Assembly (NCBI RefSeq): GCF_014651075.1
Contig: NZ_BMWE01000006.1
Span: forward strand, 1-64,000
DNA: 64,000 bases
Source of the DNA: Streptomyces djakartensis
Lineage (GTDB): Bacteria > Actinomycetota > Actinomycetes > Streptomycetales > Streptomycetaceae
Direction: 5' to 3'
Shown: in pieces, positions 44,700 to 54,174 of the stretch
Layout of the letters: the number at the start of each line of letters is the position of its first letter
Position numbering within the stretch: the stretch's first letter is position 1
Made by a program: the position numbers and the translations under genes
Notes under the pieces: generated by a model
Seen by the model: the letters and a program-made list of their open reading frames with translations, nothing else
Told to the model about the DNA's origin: nothing
The model's database searches: none

Positions 44700-47689
44700 G
44701 GCGAACTGACTGGGATAGTAGCGTCGTGCATGTGTCGTGAATCCTTGGCACGGAAACGCACCAGGCGCCGGTCGGCGCTAACCGCTGAGGTCGGCGGGAT
44801 CAAGGTGAAGGCCATCACGATCTTTGCCGGGTCCGCTGAGCCATTCCGCACGACCGCTTGCACATCGGTATGGCTGCGTCCCACCGCAACTGCGTACAGC
44901 AGCGCTACCCCTGTCGTAGGACCGATACCGGCACTTCCGTCCGGTCGCGTCTCAGCCGGCGAGTGCGCCGCATCGATCAGGCGCTGTGCCGCCATACGGT
45001 GTTCGACGCTGGCGATGCGACCGAAGGAGGCCTTGCCGTCCTGCCGATTTCGGCGAACAAGAGACAGTGGCAGCGAACCGAGCACGCGTGCCTCTGTGCG
45101 CGTGGTGGTGGCCAGGCGGGGGGACAGGAGCAGCCAGTCGTCCACCTTGGCGAGCGTGCCATCGAGCTGGCTGAGGTAGGTCAGATGGGGGTCGAAATGC
45201 CCTGGTCGTTCCCATTCGAGCTGAGCCAGCACGCTGAGAAGGTCGCTGTGAGGGACGGTTCCCGTCAGCGCTTCGAAGGTCCGCGTGAGCGAGCTGGAAT
45301 GATCTGGCGGATTGCTGAAGGAAGCGGGGACTGCGCTGAGCGAGTCCAGCAAGGGGCGCCAGCGCTCGGTGTTCCTCTTCAACGCCGCGTTGCTGAGTGG
45401 GTATGACGCGGGCTCAATGGGGCGGCCAGGCGACCGGATCTCCACCAGCTCTGCGTTGAACATCTTGTTGCGAGCGGAAGGCCTGATCCAGGGCAAGTGC
45501 TGTGCCACAAGGGGCGGCACTTGCATGGGCGTTATCTGAGGCTGACCATCGACAACTGCAGCGTACTGGGCTAGCTGCTCCCGGAACGTCTCTTCGTCAC
45601 GGCAGATCGCTTCGTACGCCTCGTACAGGTCGGCGTATCTGTTGCGGCCGAAGGGCTCCTCCCGCCCGATGTAGAGCCGCACCAAGTCCCGGTAGCCGGG
45701 CCGGAACCCAAACCAGCGTCCCATCTGCATCAGAGTGTCCCCCTGTTGGGTCGTGCGCCGGTAGTAGGTGATGGTCAAGCCTTCCACGGTGAAGCCGCGA
45801 GACAGTTTCGTTCCGCCTACCAGGATCTTCCAGACGTGTGGTGTCCGGTCGAAGTCGAGGTCCAGCTGGTCGAAGTAGCGATCGGAGTCACCGTTCACGA
45901 CAACGACTGGCTGTCCTCCTGAGCCGATGCGCTGACGTGCGGCATTGACGTAGGGGCGCAGGTCCTCATAGGAGGTTGGAGCGGGTAGGTCTGACGCCCG
46001 GGCCTCACTGACTGCTGAGAAGTCGGAAGTCCAGAGCCCGGCAAGGCGCTCGTGGCCGACGGCCGAGCTGTATCCCGCCTGATGCCACATGGAATTGATG
46101 CGCAGCGCGAGCTCCGCGTGATCATCCTTCCGTACAGACTGGTGCACGAGCATCGTATGGTGCCGGAACGGGCCGTCATCGACGCCGTGGTCGGCTCGGT
46201 ACAGCTTCAACGCACCCGACAGGACGAAGGCGTCCATGGCCTCTTGAAGGCGATCGCCAGTGGATTCGTAGATGTCCCGGATGTGCGCCTTCTCCTGGGA
46301 GTTTGCGAACGACCGCTCGTCCCGAGGTATCGCCAGGTCCAAGTCGTGGAAGTCCTGGGCGCCCATGTATCCAGAGGGGCGAGGCAGTGAGATCAGGAAG
46401 TCGCTGGGGAAGATGTCCTCGTCGTCTCCGGGATCAACAAAGACGTTGGCGAAGGGGGTCGCCGTGTAGCCGACGTACTGCGCGCGCGGTAGTAGTTTCA
46501 GCAGATGGGAGAGCAGCCCGTTGATGGCCGTCCGTTCAGTGCTTCCTTGCTCCCACTTCTTGGGGTCCAGGGTGTTCACGGATGCCTGGTCGGACTCGTC
46601 ATCGATGATCAGGGCGGGCAGTTCACCGAGTAGTCCGTGAATCTGCTTGAGGTCCTTGACGAGCTTGGTCAGAACAGACTTGTTCTTTTTCACCACCAGG
46701 ATGCGGGCCGCTGCATGGTGGAGGTTTGCCGGGTCATGTAGCGGGCGGGTCGGTTCGCGCTTCTCAAACTGAAGCGCCCGAATGCCTTGAGCGAGGCTGA
46801 TGTAGTCCTTGTCGCGAGTTGTCAGGCGCTCGATGTCAAACGCACCGAGTACAGACGGGAGTGCCCCGTGCTGGACGAAGTCGTCCCAGTCCTCGTCGTC
46901 GCCTACGTAGTCCATGCCTACGAGGGAGTCCAAATCCGCGATATCGGCCCCTCGCAGGATGTTCTCCTGCCCGACCAGCTCCATGTCGAGACGGCGCTGG
47001 GTCTGCGCACGCAGCAGGTTGAGCGTGCCTCCCAGCACAATGACGAGGCGGTAGCCGGCGTCGATCGCCTTGGCGGTAACGCCAGTGAAGTTGGCTGTCT
47101 TGCCTGACTGCACGTATCCGACGACCAGGCCCTTCGCCTGTCGGGCTGTCGGCTGCTCTGGATCGGTGAGGCGTTCCACGACTGCCCGGCTTGCCTCATC
47201 GAGGCTTGCGATCGCAGCATCGGACCACCCCTTGGCACGGAGCTTCTGCTCATACGACGTCCAATAGAAGGAACGGGCGGCAGCCCGCTCAGGGGTGTAC
47301 CAAGGGGTGAAATCACGTGTGATCACCGTGGGGCCCGGGACTTTCGCCACCGGTACTGCGTCATCCAGCGCCTTCCGCAGGTCACTTCCAAAACGCAGCC
47401 GCTCATACACGGCTGCACGCCGTGCATCGGTGCGGGCGGGAGTTCCTGGTGCCCACTGAGCATCTTCGGCGAAGTCCCAGGCTGTTAGGTGACGGCTCCA
47501 CAGGGCTCTGAGTGGCTCGTCGCCGTTGACGAGGTAAGCGTGAAACAGTTCTTCGCTCAGGTCGGCGTCCGGATGGTCGTCGTCGGCTGCGACAGCGGCC
47601 CAACGCGCGAAGTGGCTTGGAACATTCAGCATGCCGGCCAGCACGTGCGTGTGAATCTCAAGTAGCACGCTGGCTGGGGTGTTACGCAT
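44696..47689 (-). CDS. Z1-domain superfamily ATPase/helicase-like protein
   Basis: 997 residues from ATG 47689 preceded by GAGGA. Walker A 'VVGYVQSGKTANFTGVTAKA', 'LIIDDESDQASVNT' as Walker B/DEAD-like motif, 'YTATPFANVFVDPGDDEDIFPSDFL' and 'VGGTKLSRGFTVEGLTITYYRRTTQQGDTLMQMGRWFGFRPGYRDLVRLY' typical of the Z1 domain. This protein is known from restriction loci with a MutL/MORC-like ATPase. Probably uses ATP to remodel or translocate DNA. Lies 59 bp downstream of the GHKL gene and overlaps the NaeI-like gene. Confidence 0.9.
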   Translation of the reverse strand: MRNTPASVLLEIHTHVLAGMLNVPSHFARWAAVAADDDHPDADLSEELFHAYLVNGDEPLRALWSRHLTAWDFAEDAQWAPGTPARTDARRAAVYERLRFGSDLRKALDDAVPVAKVPGPTVITRDFTPWYTPERAAARSFYWTSYEQKLRAKGWSDAAIASLDEASRAVVERLTDPEQPTARQAKGLVVGYVQSGKTANFTGVTAKAIDAGYRLVIVLGGTLNLLRAQTQRRLDMELVGQENILRGADIADLDSLVGMDYVGDDEDWDDFVQHGALPSVLGAFDIERLTTRDKDYISLAQGIRALQFEKREPTRPLHDPANLHHAAARILVVKKNKSVLTKLVKDLKQIHGLLGELPALIIDDESDQASVNTLDPKKWEQGSTERTAINGLLSHLLKLLPRAQYVGYTATPFANVFVDPGDDEDIFPSDFLISLPRPSGYMGAQDFHDLDLAIPRDERSFANSQEKAHIRDIYESTGDRLQEAMDAFVLSGALKLYRADHGVDDGPFRHHTMLVHQSVRKDDHAELALRINSMWHQAGYSSAVGHERLAGLWTSDFSAVSEARASDLPAPTSYEDLRPYVNAARQRIGSGGQPVVVVNGDSDRYFDQLDLDFDRTPHVWKILVGGTKLSRGFTVEGLTITYYRRTTQQGDTLMQMGRWFGFRPGYRDLVRLYIGREEPFGRNRYADLYEAYEAICRDEETFREQLAQYAAVVDGQPQITPMQVPPLVAQHLPWIRPSARNKMFNAELVEIRSPGRPIEPASYPLSNAALKRNTERWRPLLDSLSAVPASFSNPPDHSSSLTRTFEALTGTVPHSDLLSVLAQLEWERPGHFDPHLTYLSQLDGTLAKVDDWLLLSPRLATTTRTEARVLGSLPLSLVRRNRQDGKASFGRIASVEHRMAAQRLIDAAHSPAETRPDGSAGIGPTTGVALLYAVAVGRSHTDVQAVVRNGSADPAKIVMAFTLIPPTSAVSADRRLVRFRAKDSRHMHDATIPVSSP

Positions 47690-47748
47690 GTGCGAGGTCC
47701 TCAGTCCGCTCAGAGGTGTGGAAAAGGAGTGATTGCTGACCGTTGGCG

Positions 47749-49302
47749 TCAGGAGAGCTGCTGTGCACGCCGTGTGCGCTGTGCGTCCACCGAGGCTAGG
47801 AGGATGGTGTTCCAGTAGTCCAAGCGGTCTTGGCGGCTCCGCTCCCAGCGCCCCAGCCCGAAGCAATCCTCCAGGAGCAGATACAACAGCGTCTTGGTGA
47901 CCGGGGCATCGTTCGCGCCGCCGCGCCTGCCGTCGTTAAAGTCCTCCCGGTAGGTCTTGTTGAGGATGATTGCGCTGCGCTCACGGTCGAGGTCGAAGAA
48001 CTGGTTGGGCGGGAGCACACCCCACGTGAAGCTGATCGGTTCCTCGCCCGGCTTCTCAGGCAGTTCTTCCTTGATGACTCGCTTGACCCTGGGATCTAGG
48101 CCCTTGCCCGGCGATGTGACCGGCTTGCGGACGATCTCGTTTCGCCTCGAACCGTCTCTGTAGGCATTCTCGGCGTCCAGCAGGTAACCCCGGAATGTGT
48201 GCCCCGTGGAGTCCACTGCCTTATCGAGGCCGTCCGTGAAGGCCGGGGTGACGGTAACGTTCTCCTTCTTCACATCGAGGCTCAGGACGTTGTTCTCACG
48301 AGACGGAAGGTCGACGGCGACCCGGGCGAGGACATGATGTCCTTCAGGGTTTCGCCAGCCGTTCCATCCCCCCGCCTGCACGAGGCGGTCGTTCCGATAG
48401 AAGTAGAAGCCTTGCCTTTCCGTGAGTGAACCGATCTGCCGGAAGCCCGCCTGCTTGGACTTGGCAGGCCAGATGTGAGCGGTCAGGCACAGGTCTCCCA
48501 GGCCTTCCACCGGTGCCGTGAACTCGCGGGGGTAGCCCGGCTTGCCCGGCACCTTGTAGCCGAACGGGTCCAGGGCTTCCACGGCGATGTGGTCCACTTC
48601 CTCGCCAAGGCCACGCTCCCCGCTGCTTACGTCCCACACAGCGATGTCGAGCTGCAGGCCGCGCTGCAGATACCGGTGCAGATAGAGGCCAAGGTGAGTC
48701 TCAAGGCGGGAGATTGCCTTGGAGAGGAACTGGTCGCTCTGGCCGCGCGCGACTGTCTCGAAGGCCCGGACGCCGTCCCAGCGCACGACGGTTCCCTGCC
48801 ACTCGATGACCCCGTCGTACCGGTCTACGAGGTCCTGGGCGTACCGCGGGTCGACGGTGTCGCACCGGAAGCTGTCTTCGATGCCCTCTGCGGTAACACG
48901 CCGCCCGGCAGCTCGGCTTCGCTTGGTGCGGCTGACCACGGTGAGCGAAGAAGCATGGGAGAGAGAAGCGGCCTTCAGGCCTGTGCCGTACATGCCGAGG
49001 GCACCCTTGCCATAGTCACGTCGGCGCCCCACAGTCATCGCGGCATCCAGCCCGGCGTCGTCCATGCCTTTGCCGTTATCGATGATCAACAGCGTGAGGA
49101 TGCGGTCGGCGTCACGCAGGAAGTGCACGACGATCTTGTCTGCTTCCGCGTCGATGGAGTTGTCGATGAGGTCAGCGACGGCGACCTCGAAACCGTAGCC
49201 CTGATTGGTCAGAGCCCTGCCGTATCCCGCATCTGGTGGCAAGTGCGTGCTGCCGGTCGTAGGGACGTCGTATTGCCAGTCAGCGCCGGGCTCGTAGGGC
49301 AT
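47749..49302 (-). CDS. MORC/MutL-like GHKL ATPase of restriction locus
   Basis: 517 residues, ATG 49302 after GAGGAAG. GHKL (HATPase) motifs: N-box 'AVADLIDNSIDAEADKI', 'LLIIDNGKGMD' (G1), 'YGKGALGMYGTGLKAASLSHASSLTVVSR' (G2 lid). The C-terminal region contains a S5-like domain ('LDPFGYKVPGKPGYPREFTAPVEG'). Such ATPases dimerise on ATP binding. Iyer and co-workers described prokaryotic restriction loci combining this ATPase with a Z1 protein, nuclease, methylase and Vsr; this locus fits. First gene of the operon with Z1 and NaeI-like genes. Confidence 0.9.
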   Translation of the reverse strand: MPYEPGADWQYDVPTTGSTHLPPDAGYGRALTNQGYGFEVAVADLIDNSIDAEADKIVVHFLRDADRILTLLIIDNGKGMDDAGLDAAMTVGRRRDYGKGALGMYGTGLKAASLSHASSLTVVSRTKRSRAAGRRVTAEGIEDSFRCDTVDPRYAQDLVDRYDGVIEWQGTVVRWDGVRAFETVARGQSDQFLSKAISRLETHLGLYLHRYLQRGLQLDIAVWDVSSGERGLGEEVDHIAVEALDPFGYKVPGKPGYPREFTAPVEGLGDLCLTAHIWPAKSKQAGFRQIGSLTERQGFYFYRNDRLVQAGGWNGWRNPEGHHVLARVAVDLPSRENNVLSLDVKKENVTVTPAFTDGLDKAVDSTGHTFRGYLLDAENAYRDGSRRNEIVRKPVTSPGKGLDPRVKRVIKEELPEKPGEEPISFTWGVLPPNQFFDLDRERSAIILNKTYREDFNDGRRGGANDAPVTKTLLYLLLEDCFGLGRWERSRQDRLDYWNTILLASVDAQRTRRAQQLS

Positions 49303-49670
49303 GCTTCCTCAAATGCACAGGTCAGGGCATGCACCACCAAGTAGCAGCCCCATACATCCAACAGACGGAGAGTGTGACCGTACTGCAAAGGTTGGACATA
49401 GAGGGAGTTGAACGCTGAACGGGGTCGATACGTCCCTTATTGTTCAGTAGCTTTGGCCAAGGATGGTTCGCACATATCCGCTTTTGATCTTCGGTAGGGT
49501 CAGTGTTGTGAGCGGGGGCACGTTAGCTGTCACAGAGGCAGGCTTGTTGTCACTGGCGTAGGCGGAGTAAGTGCGGTGGCTCCCTTCGGCATCACCGGTC
49601 AGACCGCCATGCGTTACCCCGACACGTCCCCCCCGGAAAGCACGCCAAGCTGCCCGGTATCGCACCTGAT
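49303..49670. other. right edge of island, no intact gene
   Basis: 368 bp. A minus-strand frame ending at 49444 encodes a short tail ('SHRTYSAYASDNKPASVTANVPPLTTLTLPKIKSGYVRTILGQSY') without a recognisable start; it may be a remnant. Also contains a C7 run at 49628 ('cgtccccccccgga' region). Confidence 0.4.
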
Positions 49671-50656
49671 TCAGTCCCGGATGGTTGCGAGCCAGTCGGT
49701 CAGCAGGCTGTTGACCTCCTCGGGGCGCTCCTGCTGGATCCAGTGGCCGCAGCCGTCCAGGAGGTGGGAGGCGGACAGGGCGGGGAGGGTGGTGGGGTGG
49801 GCGTTGATGGCGTCGGCCATCCAGGTGGTGGAGGCGTCCAGCGCGCCGCCGATGAACAGGGCGGGCTGTGTGATCGGAGCTCCGTGGTAGGGGGCGAGGT
49901 CTTCCCAGTCGCGGTCCATGTTGCGGTAGCGGTTGAGGGCGCCGGTCAGGCCGGTGCGCTCGAACTCCCCGGCGTAGACGTCGAGGTCCTCCTCGCTCAA
50001 CCAGGCCGGGAGCGGGCCGGTGGGAAAGCGATCGCGCATCTGACAGCCTGGGGTGAGGAAGTGCGGGTCGGGCTCGCTCTCGGCCGGCATGGTGTCGGCG
50101 GACAGGGCCGCGTAGAAGCCTGCGAGCCAGCCCCGGACATCGGGCTCGATCTCCGTCTCGGCGCGGCCGGGCTGCTGGAAGTAGGAGACGTAGAACTCCT
50201 GCTCGGGGCCGCCGATCTGGCCGAAGATGTCGGTGGGGCGGGGGCCGCCGGGCGGCGCGTAGGGGACGCTCAGTAAGCCGACGGCGTTGAAGACCTCGGG
50301 GTGGAGCAAGGTGGAGGCGGCGGCGATGCTGGAGCCCCAGTCGTGGCCGACGACCACTGCGCTTTCCTCGCTGAGGGCGCGCACGACGGCGATGTTGTCC
50401 GCCACGAGGTCGAGCATTCGGTAGGCGTCTGTCGCGGCTGGCTTGGAGGAGCGGCCGTAACCGCGTAAGTCGATCGCCGCCGCACGGTACCCGGCCGCGG
50501 CGAGGGCCGGGAGCTGGCGGCGCCAGGAGTACCAGGACTCGGGGAAGCCGTGCACGAGCAGGATCAGCGGGCCGCAGCCCTGCTCGGCCAGGTGCAGGCG
50601 CCCGGCGGGGCCTCGACGATGCGGTGGCGGAGTACGGCGGTCGGCTCGGATCGCAT
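49671..50656 (-). CDS. epoxide-hydrolase-like alpha/beta hydrolase with apparent N-terminal frameshift
   Basis: Main frame from about residue 25 on is a normal alpha/beta hydrolase: 'LILLVHGFPESWYSWRRQLPAL', nucleophile region 'VVVGHDWGSSIAAASTLLHP', Asp/His in 'GGALDAS', 'GCGHWIQQERPEEV'. The best start, ATG 50656 after GAGGAG, gives 'MRSEPTAVLRHRIVEAPPG', but this is one base out of frame with the body; joining them needs one added base near 50602-50612 to give 'EAPAGRLHLAEQG'. Either a sequencing error or a recent frameshift. Right neighbour of the island. Confidence 0.75.
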
Positions 50657-51077
50657 GGGCGGCTTCTCCTCGGTTCGCGGGCAGCCCGGCGGTGCCCATC
50701 GATCATGCGGCGCGGCGGCCGCTCGGCGCGATCGGAGTTGCCGTTCCGGCAAGGCTTGCGGGCCAGCTCGCCCCGTCCGCTGTCGCGGACCGAGAGCGGC
50801 CTATACGGGCGGCTGTTGCTCGCACCCGGTGACGACCAGAGATTTCGTGCTGGCTTGGGGCGTCTCGGAGCTAGCTGTCGGCCGGGTCTGGGCGGCGGGC
50901 GTGGCCGACGAGGCCCGGCTCTCGTCCGGATGATGTTGGCGAATCCGGGCAGCTGGAGCCAAGTGTCCACTCAGTCGCAGCGGCACGCCGCACGCCCGGC
51001 GTGCCGCTGAGACTCAAACGACAGTTGCGGTCGCCGATCGGATTCGCCGAGTGTGCCGTTCCGGTGCGCGGCCCCCG
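50657..51077. other. intergenic region with a hairpin
   Basis: Non-coding except for chance frames. Contains an 11-bp inverted repeat AGCGGCACGCC / GGCGTGCCGCT with an 8-base loop at 50978-51007, which may terminate the transcript coming from the right. Confidence 0.55.
50978..51007. terminator. hairpin downstream of 66-aa gene
   Basis: 11-bp perfect stem, 8-base loop; sits 70 bp after the stop of the minus-strand gene at 51078. Confidence 0.65.
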
Positions 51078-51278
51078 CTACTCCGCCACCTCCGTCCGTT
51101 CCCACCACCGGTACACCGTCGCCGAGCCCTGCTCGGTGTCCTCGTGGCGGGTGGTGACCTTGTAGTGCTCGTAGCCGCCCCGGTGGGGGATCTTGAGTTC
51201 TTGGCCGGGCGGGGTGACCGGGACGACCTTGCCTGCCAGGTCGTCCGGTCCGCCGTCCAGGAGTGCTTTGGTGCTCAT
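51078..51278 (-). CDS. small conserved protein (possibly DUF5988)
   Basis: 66 residues from ATG 51278. 'MSTKALLDGGPDDLAGKVVPVTPPGQELKIPHRGGYEHYKVTTRHEDTEQGSATVYRWWERTEVAE' resembles short Streptomyces proteins I associate with DUF5988; this assignment is from memory. No function known. Monocistronic. Confidence 0.7.
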   Translation of the reverse strand: MSTKALLDGGPDDLAGKVVPVTPPGQELKIPHRGGYEHYKVTTRHEDTEQGSATVYRWWERTEVAE

Positions 51279-51339
51279 AGGTCCAGTTTTGCCGTGTGGC
51301 TGGACGGCGCATCTCGGGGGCCGTGGCCGCCGGGCCCGG

Positions 51340-52362
51340 TCAGGCCGCGGTCGGGCCGCCGTGGCAGTGGCCGTAGGGCCGGCCGGAGCCGCACCAGCAG
51401 GCCGATGCCTGCTGTGGCGGCCAGGCCACCGCACGCCCCCGGGCCGCCAGGGTCGTCGCGTACTGGGGGAGCAGGGTGGGGTCGGACGGGGAGGAGAGCT
51501 CCGATGCCGCGAAGGCCTCGTAGGAGGGGACCGTGCCGGTGACGATGCCCAGGTTCGGGGTGCCGGAGGCGGAGAGTTCGCGCAGGGACTGCTCTATCGA
51601 GGCCAGGTGTTCCTCGTGGGAGGGGTATTCCGAGGTCAGCGTCGGGTACGCCTCCAGGAGCTCGGTGAGTTCCGACGCCGGCCAGTGGAGGATCGCCACC
51701 GGGAAGGGGCGGGAGAGGGCCTCCCGGTAGGCGCCCAGTTCGGCTCGGAGGCGGAGGATCTCCGCCTCCAGCTCCGCCGGGTTCTCCGAGCCCAGGGACC
51801 AGACGCGCTTCGGGTCGTGGAGTTCGTCCAGGGAGACGGGGAGGGAGTGGACCGAGTCGGCCAGGGCGTCCCACTCGTCGTGGGACACGCCCAGCATGCG
51901 GCGGACTCTGTGGCGGCCGAAGAGGAGGGGGTGGGTCGGCTGCGGGGGCTGCGGTACGCCGGTCAGAAGGTGGCGTACGGCCTCGGTGAACGTGTCGTGC
52001 GCCGCTTCCAGCTCGTCGTGGGACTCCAGGGCCTCCGCGACGATCACCCAGGGGGCCGCGTCCTTCGGGGCCGCGGCCCGGACGCCGTCGATGATCGCTC
52101 GGGCCTCGGCCTCGTGGCCGTACTCCCAGAGGTTCGAGGCCTTCAGGGCGCGGACCAGGTGGGGGTTGTCCAGGCCGTCCGACGTGGACAGCAGGCGGTC
52201 GTAGAGGGCGGTGGCCGCGGGGCGGTCGCCGGAGAGTTCCAGGTGGGCCGCCGCCCGCAGCAGCAGGGCCTCGGCGTCCTCCGGATACAGGCCGGCGGTC
52301 CGCTCCAGGCGTGCCGCCTCGGCGGTGTGGTCGACGGTTTCGGCAGGCGTGTCGGGGCGCAT
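51340..52362 (-). CDS. SEC-C motif protein
   Basis: 340 residues from ATG 52362. TPR-like helical N-terminus ('ARLERTAGLYPEDAEALLLRAAAHLELSGDRPAATALYDRLL'), a middle of unknown fold, and a C-terminal SEC-C zinc motif 'ACWCGSGRPYGHCHG'. The zinc motif is shared with SecA C-termini and many stand-alone proteins; function unknown. Divergent from the GH30 gene by about 100 bp. Confidence 0.85.
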   Translation of the reverse strand: MRPDTPAETVDHTAEAARLERTAGLYPEDAEALLLRAAAHLELSGDRPAATALYDRLLSTSDGLDNPHLVRALKASNLWEYGHEAEARAIIDGVRAAAPKDAAPWVIVAEALESHDELEAAHDTFTEAVRHLLTGVPQPPQPTHPLLFGRHRVRRMLGVSHDEWDALADSVHSLPVSLDELHDPKRVWSLGSENPAELEAEILRLRAELGAYREALSRPFPVAILHWPASELTELLEAYPTLTSEYPSHEEHLASIEQSLRELSASGTPNLGIVTGTVPSYEAFAASELSSPSDPTLLPQYATTLAARGRAVAWPPQQASACWCGSGRPYGHCHGGPTAA

Positions 52363-52465
52363 GGGGGACACCGTACTGCCGGGAGGTGGCGAGCGTGAGG
52401 GGGACGCAGGCCAGGCCTCCGGCCTGCGCAAGTTCCCCATGCCCGCCACTCCGGCTCTACGCGGG

Positions 52466-53941
52466 CTACAGGGTTACGCCGTCTATCTGGAGCGTCTGGA
52501 CCGACTTCGCGGCGAAGGGGACGCTGACCGACTTTCCGTTCAGGCGGATGTCCGAGCGCGGGGTGTAGAGGTCGCCGCCGCCCGTCGTCACCGTGTTCCA
52601 GCGGGGGACCAGGCCCGCGGAGCCGCCGGTCACGGTCGAGAAGCGGGAGAGGTCGAAGGTGAGGGTCTGGGCCGACGTCGCCGTGTTCACCGCGACGATC
52701 ACCAGGCGGCGGGACGTCGCGTCGTACGCGGCGACCGCGTAGCTCACGCCCGTGTCCAGGATCGTCATGCCGGGGCGGATGTGGCGGCTGAACTGGGCCA
52801 GCACGTAGTGCTTGGTCTGGACGGTGGTCGGCTGGAGCGTGTTCGGGTCGTAGGCGATCATCGCCCAGCCTGTAGACGGGTCCATGACCTGCCAGTAGCA
52901 CCAGGCGGTGGGGTGCAGCCAGCGGAAGTCGTAGCAGAGGTTGGAGGCCATGGTGAGGCCGGTGCCGTCGCTGTCGCCCGTCTCGGAGTTCCACAGCTTC
53001 TTGCGGGACGTCGTCACCACGTCCGTGTAGAGGAGGTCGCGGCGGCCGCCCGAGCCCTGGTAGCCGTGCACGTTGACCTGGGAGACCAGGGCCTTGGTTG
53101 AGGAGTCGAAGGAGGCCCAGGTGGAGCGGGCGGTGTCGTAGTTCGTCTCGTCGGAGGCGGCGATGCGGATGTTCGTCAGGCCGCGCTTGTCCAGCTCGCT
53201 GCGCATGTAGGGGAGTACGGCCGCCTGGACCGCCGGGTCCATGTGGCAGCCCTCCTGGGTGCCGGTCGCGGTCCACCACGTGGAGGCCGGCTCGTTGAAG
53301 GGGTCGACCGTCGCGAAGTTCACGCCCCAGTTGTCGCGGGCGTAGCGGGCCGTCGCGGCCAGGTGGGCGGCGTGCTGGCGGTAGTTCCAGGTCTGGAGGT
53401 TGTTGCCGCCGTTCGCCGCTCCGGAGGGGTTGTGGTTGGCGCACATCCACCACATGGGGGAGTTGGCGAAGAGCTCGGTGGTCGCGCCGCGCTGTGTCGC
53501 CTTCACCAGCATCGCGCGCTGGTTGGCGTCCGCCGACCACTTCCAGGCCGAGGAGGCGGGGTCCTCGTTGTTCCAGTCCTGCCAGAAGCCCTCGATCTGC
53601 TTGAAGCCGGGGATGTTGGGCGACTTCACCATCGTCTCGCCGCCCACGCTGTTCCAGCTGCACGCGCCGAGGTTGTAGCGGGCGATGCTGAGGCCCAGGC
53701 CGGGGAGGGAACGGCCGTTGTACGCAACCGACTTGGTGGTGAAGAAGAGGTCCGCGAAGTCGTCCCGGGCGCCGAAGACGTTGGCCCACCAGGCGAGGGA
53801 GGTGCCCCAGCCTTCCCACGTGCCGTACGTGGTCGACGGGTTGATGGCGATCGTGGCGTCCGCGTGTGCGGTGCCGGTCGCCAGGGCGCTGCCGAGGAAC
53901 GTACCGCCTGCTGCGGCCAGCAGGGATCTGCGTCGTATCAC
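52466..53941 (-). CDS. Tat-exported GH30-family endo-beta-1,6-galactanase-like glycosidase
   Basis: 491 residues from GTG 53941, after GGAGG. N-terminal 'IRRRSLLAAAGG' is a twin-arginine signal. The catalytic domain has 'TYGTWEGWGTSLAWWANVFG', the acid/base 'VDPFNEPAST', and the nucleophile likely in 'LWNSETGDSDG' (Glu), followed by a beta-sandwich C-terminus ('RRLVIVAVNTATSAQTLTFDLS'). GH30 members include beta-1,6-galactanases acting on arabinogalactan, a plant polymer. Exact substrate not provable from sequence. Confidence 0.85.
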   Translation of the reverse strand: MIRRRSLLAAAGGTFLGSALATGTAHADATIAINPSTTYGTWEGWGTSLAWWANVFGARDDFADLFFTTKSVAYNGRSLPGLGLSIARYNLGACSWNSVGGETMVKSPNIPGFKQIEGFWQDWNNEDPASSAWKWSADANQRAMLVKATQRGATTELFANSPMWWMCANHNPSGAANGGNNLQTWNYRQHAAHLAATARYARDNWGVNFATVDPFNEPASTWWTATGTQEGCHMDPAVQAAVLPYMRSELDKRGLTNIRIAASDETNYDTARSTWASFDSSTKALVSQVNVHGYQGSGGRRDLLYTDVVTTSRKKLWNSETGDSDGTGLTMASNLCYDFRWLHPTAWCYWQVMDPSTGWAMIAYDPNTLQPTTVQTKHYVLAQFSRHIRPGMTILDTGVSYAVAAYDATSRRLVIVAVNTATSAQTLTFDLSRFSTVTGGSAGLVPRWNTVTTGGGDLYTPRSDIRLNGKSVSVPFAAKSVQTLQIDGVTL

Positions 53942-54174
53942 GGCTCCTCCGTAGGGGAATTCGGGGCAGGCGTCGGGGTGTTCGGGAAGCACCCGGTCCG
54001 GCGTCGCGGGGTTGCCCGTTCGTGGCATCGAGAAGCATCGGGTGCGGCAGGTGCGTTGTCGAGAGTTGTGACGAACCTTCCTCAAAGCCGTGTACAAAGT
54101 CTCGTGCCTGTCCCGGGAGCTGATCCTGTATAACGGCAGCAGGGCATATACACAGGCGCGAGGGGAGGAAGTCG
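53942..54174. promoter_or_regulatory. divergent promoter region of GH30 and DUF6412 genes
   Basis: 233 bp between divergent starts. No clear operator or riboswitch recognised. Confidence 0.3.
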
